In this document: positions 12,239 through 23,249 of the stretch, one piece after another | How the letters are laid out: every line of letters begins with the position of its first letter | Position numbering within the stretch: the first letter of the stretch is position 1 | Assembly (NCBI GenBank): GCA_018873245.2 | Contig: JAEMBT020000003.1 | Location: 10,053,843 to 10,117,842 of the forward strand | Origin: Archegozetes longisetosus | Lineage: Eukaryota > Arthropoda > Arachnida > Sarcoptiformes > Trhypochthoniidae | Reading direction: 5' to 3' | DNA length: 64,000 nucleotides | Program-made: the position numbers and the translations under genes | Notes under the pieces: generated by a model | The model's input: only the letters and a program-made list of their open reading frames with translations | What the model was told of the DNA's origin: nothing | The model's database searches: none

Positions 12239-12876
12239 TATGAATTTAGCCGACTTGGCACACAAAGTACTTAATTCCACAAATAACACTTAGCCTATTT
12301 TTCTCATTACTTAATATTGAATGAGCCTTTTATGTCTATTCAAAATATGTTAAACGAGAAAAAAAATCAGTGAAACAAATGTTACAATGCGTCATGTACA
12401 ACATATTATATGCAACTTATTTATCTATTCATCAAATAATTGTAACACTAGAGTTAGGCTTAACATGCATTTAATGTGGAGAGTGAAGAGGGGCCATATT
12501 AAATTAACAACTAATTTAGTGTTAGTTGAATGTTGTACGAAAGGTCTCTTAGAGAACTCGTAAAATAAAGCACCAATACTTATAAATTATTAGGTGTCCT
12601 TAAATGCTTTCAAAACAGGGTAATATTCAATGGATTAACCGTTAATTAAATACAACTTTTACTTCTATTGATTTTATGCAAACATTTGGAGAAATACTTA
12701 TAGAAAATATTTTAAAATAATTAACCTGATTTACAAACATATACAAAACTAATTCAATTGATATTAAATCTCGATTTTAACATCCAATCTAAGAATGACT
12801 TAATCAAAGTTATCAAATATTCAAAATATGATTCAAATTATAAAAAATCTAGTTTAATTATTCACTAATCTTTAAT
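12239..12876. other. Intergenic spacer of the zinc-finger array
   Basis: AT-rich spacer downstream of zinc-finger copy B with no supported exon. Confidence 0.4.
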
Positions 12877-13725
12877 TTAATTAAAAGGAATGAATTTTTC
12901 CCAATGATCGACGAAATGATCGGCAATTTGTTCCCAAACATAAGTATTAAACTCACAGCCAATAAAGTTACATTCAAACAAATAATTATTGCTTTCATTT
13001 TTGTCGTTCTTCTTATCGTGATTTCGTTTACTCTTAATTGGACTCAACTCTCGATTCGAACTATTTTTGAATCCATTTCTGGAACTTTTCGATGTATTGA
13101 TTTCATGAGAACTTTGTCGACAATTAATAGTAAAACCATTTTTATGACCATTACTGACACTACTGTTAGCTCTGGTCTTATATTTGTTGTTCTTGAGATC
13201 GTTTTCCTCATCGGTGTCATCTTTGTTTTGATGACCAAATTGGCCATTGTTTTGATCAGCAACATTATTCTGATTAGACTCGGTCTTGAAATGTCTTCTC
13301 TTTTGATGACTAATCATATTCTTTTTGAGACCAAACCTTTTGCCGCATTGATTGATGTGACAAAGAAATGGTTTGAGTTTCAAATGAATGGCTGAGATGT
13401 GGTCTCTAAGAGTTTGTCCATTAGTCATGCCTTTACCACAAGTATCACAGACATATTGTTTGATTCCCAGATGAAAGTTATTAATATGTCTTTTCAAGTC
13501 ACTGGATCTCTTGTAAGACTGCTTACATTTAAAGAAATGACAAACAAATGGCCTTTCGTTTGAATGAGATATCATATGATTTCTGACATAGTTTTTTGAA
13601 TGCGTTGAATAGTCGCATTCTTTGCAACAATAGATCTCGTCGTTTACATCGAATCTGTAGTTATTCAGAATTGGATCCATTGCTTTTGATGACTTTTTCG
13701 ATTGTTTCAATGGTTTCGATGACAT
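12877..13725 (-). CDS. C2H2 zinc-finger protein, copy B (282 aa)
   Basis: Single-exon paralogue of copy A with the same layout: MSSKP start, four N-terminal C2H2 fingers (residues about 32-145), a charged Asn/Ser/Lys-rich linker, and a fifth finger near the C-terminus (CNFIGC...HFVDH). The finger array has diverged from copy A at many positions, including residues between the second Cys and first His that contact DNA in this fold. The C-terminal ~105 residues carry only about five substitutions relative to copy A. It probably binds a different DNA sequence from copy A while keeping the same C-terminal module. The plus-strand frame opposite (12904-13395) is a shadow. Confidence 0.8.
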   Translation of the reverse strand: MSSKPLKQSKKSSKAMDPILNNYRFDVNDEIYCCKECDYSTHSKNYVRNHMISHSNERPFVCHFFKCKQSYKRSSDLKRHINNFHLGIKQYVCDTCGKGMTNGQTLRDHISAIHLKLKPFLCHINQCGKRFGLKKNMISHQKRRHFKTESNQNNVADQNNGQFGHQNKDDTDEENDLKNNKYKTRANSSVSNGHKNGFTINCRQSSHEINTSKSSRNGFKNSSNRELSPIKSKRNHDKKNDKNESNNYLFECNFIGCEFNTYVWEQIADHFVDHWEKFIPFN

Positions 13726-14342
13726 TTTCTTAAGATATAAATGACTGAAAATAGTGTGAGGTATTGTTGATTAATAATTTGTCGATTTATTCTTAGTTTA
13801 TTGATAATTAGATTGGCTTTAATTGTTGATCAATACATACTTGAAGAGTGATTCGAAATTTTGAAACTAGTATTATCTTATAATTCTGACAATTATTTCA
13901 TTGAGATACAAACAAATGATTGATTGCAATACATTTGAGGTTACATATTCAGTTATAAATAAACTGTTGCGCAATCATTACTTATAAGAAACCCTTTTTA
14001 CAAACTTAAATAGTGTTAAGTTTAGTTATACAAAAGTACTAAATTCCAAATTGATATATAGCTTGTTATTATGATTATCTAATCACGAAAAGGCTTCTAT
14101 TCAATGTTGCAAACATGTTCAATGATAATAAACTTTTGTAAATAACATCAATTGAATAAGTGAAAAAAGGGGGAAAATTGAACTATCCTTTCATGAGGTG
14201 TCAATTAGGCATGAAATTGTTAAAAGCTATCCAAATAAAGAATCTGTCATTATCAGATCTCAATACAAGCTTTGTTAACATTCAAACTATATATCTACAT
14301 AAACTGCATATTAAGCTGTTTCCTTATTAGATGGTTCCCGTT

Positions 14343-14472
14343 TTAAGCCGTGACTACTACACATGCGTCAAAATTCGACTCCCATTTTAATCCTCTCTTT
14401 TATGAACAAGAGAATGGACAACGGCTTAATGTACGAGCGCAATTTGAAGCACGTACTGAAGTCGCGGCTTAA
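14343..14472. mobile_element. Possible small TTAA-type MITE
   Basis: The segment begins TTAAGCCGTGACT and ends in the inverted equivalent (TTAAGCCGCGACTTC when reverse-complemented), with imperfect pairing over about 30 bp. TTAA at both edges would fit a piggyBac-like target site, but the TIRs are degenerate and no related copy is available for comparison. Confidence 0.3.
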
Positions 14473-14899
14473 TATTCAACTTACCATAAATTATGTGAAC
14501 GCATAGAGATTATTTTATAGAAATTAGTCATTTTACATTAAATTTACAAGATATTAAATCAAACTGAGTGATGGCTAGTGAAAAGTTTGATTTTATGGCT
14601 TAAAAGTCAGAACGGAGCCAACACAAAAAATGATCATTGAAATAACGAGAAAATGTATCCAATAAGTCTTCAATTTTATAGAAATGAGTTGATTCTTTCC
14701 AAACATCCACAGATCAATCGACTACTCCATAAACAAATATAATATAATCACGATCAATAAGATTTTAAAATTGATTAATATCTTTTTTAAATGTTTTCAT
14801 TTAGCCTTCAGTTTGTTCAAAACAATTTGATTCCATTTCTGACACCTTTTATAAGTCAACATCGACTTAATAAGTATTTTTTTGGAGGTTAATCGGTTT

Positions 14900-15405
14900 T
14901 TATTACTTCACTCTTAGATGTCTTTTGTTCTCATTGACATCGACTTCATAGTTATTCCTGTCGTTGTCTTCATTCTTATGATCGTTTCCTTTGAAATGTA
15001 CTCTTTTCTGATGATTTCTGGTATTCTTGAAGAGATTAAACACTTTACCGCGATCGTTAATACCAAAGACAAATGGTTTGTATCGGACCAATACTAGAAG
15101 TGTAATCCGTTAGGTTTTGCAATTGTCATACCTTCGCCACAATAATCGCAAACGTCATTTTTGATTCCCAAATCAACAGAATAGACGTCTTTTCTGACCA
15201 TTGGATCTCTTGTAAGACTAATCACAATCTTTACACTCATAGATAGTTGGCCTTTCCATTGAACGAGACATACTGTAATTTGTGTCGAATATTCACATTG
15301 ATTTCAATAATAGGTTTTATCGTTTTCATCGAATTTGTGGTTCTTCAAAATTAGATCTTTCGATTTCGGTCACTTTTTCGATTTCTTCGACCAATGCCTT
15401 GAGAG
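14900..15405 (-). pseudogene. Decayed C2H2 zinc-finger copy
   Basis: Translated on the minus strand, this segment shows broken pieces of the array family: KTYY then a stop, then NQCEYSTQI (the first finger's first Cys codon has become TGA), then DVCDYCGEGMT (finger 3), then fragments ending RNHQKRVHFKG (finger 4). The start codon of the family (MSSK) is replaced: the aligned position reads ACG TCC TCT. Several further in-frame stops and shifts follow. The 5' flank is homologous to the flanks of copies B and C, so this is a tandem duplicate that has lost function. Confidence 0.75.
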
Positions 15406-16578
15406 GACGTCAAAATTAGCTCAAATCTAATGAATAATGTAGAATAATTTGTCGATTGTCTTAGTTATTAATAACTATATTGATTTAATTGAATTATCAA
15501 TGAAAGCTTGCTTTAAGAATAGTTTGAAATGTATTCTATTTCAAATTATTATATTATTAATTGATTTAAACAACTAGCTATGTGGTTTCCAATTTTGTTC
15601 AATGTAATGTTTTTAAGTAATGCATTAATACGTTTACAGATAACGATTGCATAACCTTTTATAAACACTCGACTCATACCAATCATGTTAATTATAAAGT
15701 GTGATAGAAAACTTAGTTCACACTTTCGAAACAATAAGTTTTAAATATAGTCTAAAAAGGGTATCATTTTATTTATTGCAAATCTTTTACTGAATTACTA
15801 GGGTTTGCAATATTTAATTAAATTCAAGATTTTTCACTTTAATATACCACTTAACTAAATCTATTTTCTTTTTTTAAGAGTAATTTTTACTCATAATCAT
15901 AGAACTTAAAAAAATATAAATCATAGAAAAATTTTAAACTCAATTGAACTAAAATTCAAGTTGGACTAAACTTCTCTTTGTTTAAAACTTAAACCCTAGT
16001 TATGTGCTTAAGGGATAGCTTTTTATAATAGAGGCGTTCAAGAGATAAGACCTTTTAAATATGACAGGATTAGCTCAAGTTAAAAAAGTGTGAACTAAGT
16101 TTTTTGTCACGATTTATAAAAGCACTCCAGATTGAAAATGATACTTAACTTATTTTTATTATTTAACATTGAAAAAGTTTATATAAAATATTGGAAATAT
16201 GTTAAGTATACATAACTATTTTTTCAAGTGATTATGCACTGAGTAAATGATATGAAAAGCAGCAATTTTGATTTTGTAACTTAAAATTACAATGGCAGTT
16301 AAATTAAAATAACCAAACTTTGCAATTTCAATTAAAATTAACGGTAAAAACGATTCTACTTTGACTAGTCTTCAATTGATGGACAGTGTTCAGCAATTGT
16401 TTGCTACTAATATATTGATAGTCAATAAGATTAGATAGATTTTGACTTATTGTACACAATTATTTTTAGTCTTTAAATAAATGAATTCTTTCTCATATTA
16501 CTCTTGACTCCGATTTCGAGACCTTTTTATGAGAATCCCATCGATAGTTAACAACAAACCATTTTTTGTTGTTAATAC
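15406..16578. other. Intergenic spacer of the zinc-finger array
   Basis: The part next to 15406 is homologous to the upstream flanks of the other copies (shared motifs such as GTCGATT, and AATGTTTTTAAGTAATGCAT also seen near copy A). The rest shows no feature. Confidence 0.4.
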
Positions 16579-17124
16579 TTACATAACTAATGAAGCGAAT
16601 TCAAATTGATCATCAGATAGACTCCTTTGTCTCTTATTCTCATTCACGTCAAAGTTATCATTGGTTTTCTCATTATCTTCAACTATAGCGTCACTCTTAA
16701 GCTGAATCATGAAATGTCTTCTCCTTTGATGACTAATCATATTCTTCTTGAGGCCAAAGACCTTTAGGCAGCCATTGATATGACAAACAAATGGTTTGAT
16801 TCCTTTATGAATATTTGAGATGTGATACTTCAACGTCTGTGACTGAGTCATAGCCTGACCACAGATGTGGCAAACATATTGCCTAATACCCTTATGAACC
16901 ACATTGACGTGCCTTTTCAGATGATTTGGTCGCTTAAAACTCTGATCACAACCTGAGTGATCGCAAACAAATGGTCTTTCGGCTGAATGTGAGACCAGGT
17001 GACTTCTTATATATTTGTCTCTTTTTGTTGAGTATTTACATTCATTGCAATAATAAGTTTTATTGCTTTCATCAAATCTGTAGTTTTCGAGAATGGGATC
17101 CTTCCATTTCTTCTTCGATGACAT
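16579..17124 (-). CDS. C2H2 zinc-finger protein, copy C (181 aa, short)
   Basis: Single-exon member of the same array with four consecutive C2H2 fingers (residues about 25-140; CNEC, CDHSGC, CHIC and CHINGC pairs, each followed by His pairs). It starts MSSKK like its paralogues. It lacks the Asn/Ser-rich linker and fifth finger present in A and B; after a short acidic tail (NENKRQRSL region) it stops. It is either the ancestral short form or a 3'-truncated copy. The TGEKP-like linker (SAERPF) and finger-4 segment FGLKKNMISHQ are shared with copy B. It is probably a sequence-specific nuclear DNA-binding protein. Confidence 0.75.
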   Translation of the reverse strand: MSSKKKWKDPILENYRFDESNKTYYCNECKYSTKRDKYIRSHLVSHSAERPFVCDHSGCDQSFKRPNHLKRHVNVVHKGIRQYVCHICGQAMTQSQTLKYHISNIHKGIKPFVCHINGCLKVFGLKKNMISHQRRRHFMIQLKSDAIVEDNEKTNDNFDVNENKRQRSLSDDQFEFASLVM

Positions 17125-17319
17125 GTCTTCGCTAAATTGTAATAATGGCTCAAATGTATCAAAAATAAATTGTCGATTAAGTCTTAATTTGTTGATTATT
17201 ATATTGGTTTCAATTGGATTACTAAGGAATACATGCTTTAAGAATAATATAAAATGTATTCTATCACTAATTGTTGTATTATTTAATGATTTTAACGATC
17301 ATTTGAATCAAATGTTGAG

Positions 17320-17342
17320 TTGCAATGCAATGCAATGCAATC
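17320..17342. repeat. Short TGCAA pentamer tandem
   Basis: Four consecutive TGCAA-type units upstream of zinc-finger copy C, in the flank shared by the array. Confidence 0.6.
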
Positions 17343-17362
17343 AATTACTCATCAAAGTGTAA

Positions 17363-19003
17363 GTTGTTATGCAATGTAGTGATCACTTCTAATGAGTCAA
17401 CCTTTTCACGAGCACAATGCACATATATTAGACTTTGACTTTGATTACACAAAAGCACTTAATATAAAAAATAATTCAGTTCGCATTTTGCTGTTAAAAA
17501 ACTTTTGATTTGGCAGTAAAGATCTGGCAAATAATATTAGCCGGTATTTTGTTTTTAAATTCTTGAAAAGTTGAAAACATTGAAATTCGGTTTTGAAGAC
17601 CAAAAACTTGTTAGTTCGGTTAAAAGATTTTTTCTCATAAGATATTTTTTGAAGTTTTCCCTACACAATTTGTTCATTAGAAAAAATATGTTCTGAATGA
17701 TTGCAATTTAAAAATAGAGTAAATCTATTTTCTTAATTCGAGATCTGAAAAAAGTAATCTTCACGTAAATGTTCTATATTTTTGAATTGAATCTTGTTTA
17801 AATTTGTTGTATTAATTATTAAAAAATAAAATTAAAATAAATTATAACTTAAGTTTAAAACTATAAGACGATAGATTTTAATGGAAGAAGTATATATTTA
17901 ATCAAGATGAGTATGGTGTGCTCTCACTCTAAATTTTGTGCCTTCACTGATTTTGATGATTTAATATTCTGGCAGCCATTCCAAACCGATTCTAGCCGTA
18001 TGAGTCGAACCTTAATTCGACGAATACTTTTGGTTAAAATAAGTTAAAGCCGATAAATGCAATTCGACTTGCGATAAATAAGGTTAAAAATTATTGTAAA
18101 ATAAATTTCTAGTAGTGTTGAAAATATCAGTATTTGAATATGAATTTATTCGAATTAATAAATATTCTTTATTGAAATATTACTATTTCTAATAAATCCA
18201 TAGTCAAATACTAATATTTTCAATACTATTAGAGTTGCCTTAGTGATAAAAATCAGATACAATTCAATCTTAAGTTTAATAAGAGTAACAAAAGTATCAT
18301 AATTAAAACTTTAGTAAAGCCGTGGTTATTTCTATACTATTATTCACTGATTCCCAACATATATTTTCTCAAATTTTGGAGTAAAAGTAACAAACTTCAG
18401 AAATTAGGTTTAACTGGTTTTTTACAATTACTTTAATACTGAATACATGTTGAAGCAATATAAAAATGTGTTAAATGTAAGTATTGATGGAATGAATCAT
18501 ATGACTTATAACAAGTTAATCGCTCAAAACAAGTCAAATCTATTCTACTATTAAAATGAAAGCTTTTAAATTTCATAAAAGGTAATCAAAAAGTCGTGAA
18601 ACTTCTACTTCAAGAATCAAGCAATCGATCAAAGAGATAAACCTTTAGAACAAATGAGACCAATTTTTATCACTAGAGGTCACCCCTTGTGATAAATATA
18701 AACAAAAAACAGCGCAAATGGTGTTGAAGATGACATCGTTTTCAAAACTGATATTAATCTAATAACAAATATAATAATTAATGAGAACTAATTCGAGTCA
18801 TTATTAAGTCTAATTTAATTATCACTTCATTATATCAGTAATTAATAAGCTTAAATATATATTTGTTACTAGATACTCGAAACTTATTTGAAAAACAAGT
18901 TGAGCCAAAGTTTTATTTACGTAAACATTGCGAAAGAGTCGAATAATCATTAATTTAATTATTAATTATTTGATGAATTAATAAGAATATTAATTAAGAA
19001 GTA
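17363..19003. other. Intergenic; upstream region of the PWWP gene
   Basis: No exon or repeat boundary is supported. The 3' part must contain the promoter and 5' UTR of the PWWP gene, but no core promoter motif stands out. Confidence 0.4.
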
Positions 19004-21487
19004 ATGCCACCAAAAGCTGTACACAATTACAAAGTTGGAGATCTAGTATTCGCTAAAGTCAAAGGTTATCCTCCATGGCCTGCAAGGGTAAGCATCAATT
19101 CGTCACTTATTTTTGATTATCTTTAATTAACAAATAGTTTTTTATTCGCTAAACATTCAATACTCTCATACTTAGATAACACACTAATTTTTGTCGATGT
19201 TTGCCATCGAATAGGTTTTATTATTAACTATTGATTGTTTTCATGTCCAGATTGAAGCCGAAACATATCTTATTTTTAATTATTTTCAGTTAAAAATAGT
19301 TTTTCTTTTGATATTTTATGCCCAATATTTTATTTCTGGATATATAACTAATATTTCTCTTGCTTAACATTGAATTCATTTGATTTTCAATTAAAAATCA
19401 ATTGTTTTTATATCTAGATCGAGGCCGAACCTCCTGTGGGCTATAAAGCTGGTCCTGGAAGATATCCTGTGTTCTTCTTCGGCACTTATGAAACGTAAGT
19501 TTCTATTGAGTACATCTTTTCCTTAATCGACTGTGATCTCGAAGGATGGTTTTCATTTCTCTTTGAGAACATTTTTTTGAAAATCATTTACTGCATGATA
19601 AAGTTGCAACAAAGGATCACAAATAGTAGTTCAATGAATGGAACCGACAAATTATTTTTCAAGTTTTAAAATACTATTTGTGCGATAGATTCAAACATTT
19701 AATCATTTGAATTTTTCAATAAAACAGAGCTGTCGTCAGTACAAGAGATCTCTACCCATATGAACAAAATAAGCATAAGTTCGGAACTCAGCGTAAAGTT
19801 AAAAACTTTAATGAAGGCCTTTGGGAAATAGAGAATTCACCTGAACTTAAAGTAAGCGTTGAAGTCGCCAGCCAAAAATTAGAAAAAGAGCCTAATCAAA
19901 GTATGGACGAATCGGTGAAAGACAGTTCAGAACAAGAGTCAGAAGCCAACGATTCTGTCTTAAAGTCTGATTCAACTTCAACTGAGGCCAAAGTGAATTC
20001 ACCAGCACTTTCGAATGGTGACGAAGATGATAAAAATGAAAAGCAAGATGATGTGAAACCTGAAAGTGATAGCGATGACGATGAAGAGAGAAAACTGATT
20101 ATCGATGACGAAGTCGGGGCTAATAGTAAGAAAAGGAAAAGAGAGTCATCGCCGAAGAAGAAAGTGAAAAATGGAGGAAATACTAGTAGTAGCAGTAATA
20201 AGAAGAAGAGTTCCGAACGAACGAGTAAGAGAAGAAGAGTTGTTTTGGATGATAGCGACAGTGATCAAGAAAAGATGGCTACCGATGACAATAGCGCTGA
20301 AGATAAGGCGAATGATTCCGAGAATGACGACAAAGCTAAAGATGATTCAGATGTCTCTGATGAAGATGATGATGAAGTGGTGTCGAAGAGTAAAAAACGT
20401 AAAAGAGTTTCGCAAATCGATAAGAAAAAGGATAAGAAAAGAAAGAAAGAGAAAGATAGCAATAAAGGAAAGTCTAAAGAAAAAGATAATGAATCGAATG
20501 CCAGTCAAATAGAAGATCCGGAAATGGTTGAAAAATTGAAACAGAAATTACAAGAAAAAGACAAGGAGAAAGAGTTTCAACAGAAGCTACAGGAGAAGGA
20601 GAGAGAGAAAGAGAGGCGAAAACAGGAAAAGAAAGAACAGAAACGTAAAGAAAAGTTGGAAAAAATAAAAACACCTCAACCTCTGAGTGAAGTCTTAAAG
20701 AGCATTGATTTGGAGATCAAGGAGTCCTTATCTAAGGATAATGCCAATATTGATCGCTGCTTGGATGCTATGGAACGATTGAAATCAATTCAAGTCACAC
20801 CGACTGGATTAAAAACTTATGGAACAGAACTTAAGGATTTGATAATTACTTTGAAAAAGTGTCGCAAATATAAAACTGATGAAAGGGTTAGACAGAAATC
20901 GGATCATTTGTACCACAAGTTTAAGGAATATTTCTACACGATTGATGTGAGTATGAGTCTTATCGCATGATCCACGAGTTTAAATTGTTTTTATTGATTT
21001 TTTCACGAAACAGTCATCATCTGAAGTGAGCGATTCATTATCATTGAACACAACTGCACAGTCATCTTCAACGGAAAAAATTGAGCCCAAAGCCGAACAA
21101 GAATTGAGTGAAGCTAAAGATGTCGAAACGGAAACTAAAGACACTCTAAAAAGCGATGAGACAAAGGAAGAGTTATCTAAAAGTGAGGAACCACTGACAG
21201 AACCATCTGATACTCATTTGTCTTCAACTGATACCACCGAAACTGATGTCCCTAAAGAAGTTCAATCAATAAACGATAATAATTCAAAAGAAGGGGATAA
21301 TGTCATAACAACAGAGACCTTGAATGAAAAATCATTATCTCTTGAAACGAATTTAGAGGAGAAACAAATTCAAAGCGCACAGAAAGTTGAAGAAAAGGAA
21401 GAATCGCTTAAACAAAATGGAGTTGAACTGAGTGAAGAGGTTTCTAAAGAGACTCCGGTTGAAGAAGGTATCACAAATGCGACATAA
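19004..21487 (+). CDS. PWWP + integrase-binding-domain protein (LEDGF/HRP2 family)
   Basis: Four exons: 19004-19087, 19418-19494, 19728-20946 and 21014-21487. All introns are GT-AG and phases agree, giving 617 residues. Residues 8 to ~95 are a PWWP domain ([22 protein letters not shown] at 23-26; then the aromatic-rich FFFGTYET strand and STRDLYPY), which in this family reads methylated H3K36 on transcribed chromatin. A long Lys/Glu/Ser-rich charged region with basic nuclear-localisation-like clusters follows. Residues about 372-460 match the integrase-binding domain fold ([45 protein letters not shown]), the docking module for IBD-binding-motif transcription factors. The C-terminal exon is acidic and low complexity. 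Relatives are vertebrate PSIP1/HDGFL2 and Drosophila JASPer. A polyadenylation signal AATAAA lies at 21529-21534. Confidence 0.92.
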
Positions 21488-21528
21488 ATTATTGAGATAT
21501 TAAGTTAATGTTTTTATATAATTGAGAA

Positions 21529-21534
21529 AATAAA
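21529..21534 (+). terminator. Polyadenylation signal of the PWWP gene
   Basis: Canonical AATAAA 42 bp after the stop codon, in an AT-rich 3' UTR. Confidence 0.6.
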
Positions 21535-21539
21535 GGTTT

Positions 21540-23249
21540 TTATAGATTCATTAAAAGCATGTCTTCTCAAAACTGTACTTCATGTTATTTTGTAATTTGT
21601 TTCTCCAAATCTTATTAATTATCTAATAATGATAATAATAATAACAATAATAATTAAGAAAAGACTTGAGCTTTTGATTAGTTATTAGAATTGATTTGAA
21701 ATCAAGTCTATTAACTGTCGGAATATACGACACCCAACTGTTTCTATTTTTTCTATCCTCTTCATTTATAAAGAAAAATTCATTATTAAAATTATTTCAT
21801 GTTTTCAAAGAATCAAAAGTGATTATTCTTTTTTATAGTAAAACATCATTCATCAGAAAATAGAAAAAGTGAAGAATCCATGAAAAACAGCAAATGGAAT
21901 AAATGTTTAATTATGTGAGAGCAAAGATCTGAAATTATTACTTTTGCTCTAAACCTGTTAAACAATTTTCGACGTCATAGGCTTCTCAATAGCTTGAGTC
22001 AACTCTTTGATAGCCTTTTATATTTTTCTATAGATCAATCAAAAAGAGTTTTATAGAGTTTGTACTGAAGTTCAAAGATATGTTTACAAAACTTTTACTA
22101 TGCTTATATTTCTATTAAGGTCACTTTTTTATTCAAAATGTGATTTATTTTTCTAGGACTTAGTTATGAAACATTTGTCTATCACTCCATCGGAAATACC
22201 TATACCTTTTTTGTAATGTATCAAATTTCTAATGTATTGTCACTTAGAGTACAACTTGTGTTTTGCTCTCAACTCGTTATATCGAGTATTCACTAAGTTA
22301 TCAGTTTAGGCAAAGACAATATACATTGTAATAATGGGTTAGACTTCAGTTATCTGACGCAATATTTTTGTATGTAACTTACTCATAAATGGGTTTTTAT
22401 ATTATTTTATTATGTATTTAGTTACAAATCTCGACTTCAAATTAGATTTTAATTAAAACATTCAACCTTTTTAGAGGTCAGGTTTTCAACATAAAAAAGT
22501 TAAGGATTTATTCTTCGATTGCATAATTATGGCATTAGTTGTGATTCATAGCTTATAACTAGTTATAATCGTTATGAATCACTTTATTTCTTCATGATCT
22601 CGAAAATAAAATGAATTTATTGCTCAATCGTGTTGTACGCGATATATAGATTTCAAGTATAGAAACATTACGTGAGAGCTTTAAAAAGCATTAGCTATTT
22701 ATCGTTACCACTGGTTATGACAGTCCAAAGATAAGTCAGTAAAACAGGTAAGAGACTCCCTCCATAACTAGTCCTTAACCTATACCACTATATAGAAAAT
22801 TATGATTAAGCGCTACACACCAGCTAAGTACTGACGCTTTCAACACGAATAAAATCAGACTTCAATCACCAAATATATATTTTATTAATCAATTATATAT
22901 AATATAGTAATAAAAAACATAATATAGTACTTTTCAAACAAGAAAAAAACCTACGAGTTTGATAATTTTAGCAAAAACTTATACCACAATTGTTAAAATT
23001 TGTGAGCAGTTAAAAGGAATTTTAATAAAGTCAACAGAAAAGAGATAGAGAAAGTAGTGTTGTTAATACAATAACTTAAGTTTTTTCAATAGTTATGTTA
23101 ATAATGCTCATAAAATTACTTGTAAACGAGTTTTACTTCTAATTACTTAAATCGATTATAAAAATAATTTCGAATTCGAGCAGATATTAAAACACTTCAA
23201 TGATTATGTATTCTATCCTCTTCGATCCTGCTTGTCTTAGCCGATAAAA
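21540..23249. other. Intergenic between convergent genes
   Basis: AT-rich spacer between the 3' ends of the PWWP gene (+) and the BZW gene (-). It holds a short ATA/ATT-rich simple-sequence patch near 21615-21655 and no supported exon. Confidence 0.45.
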
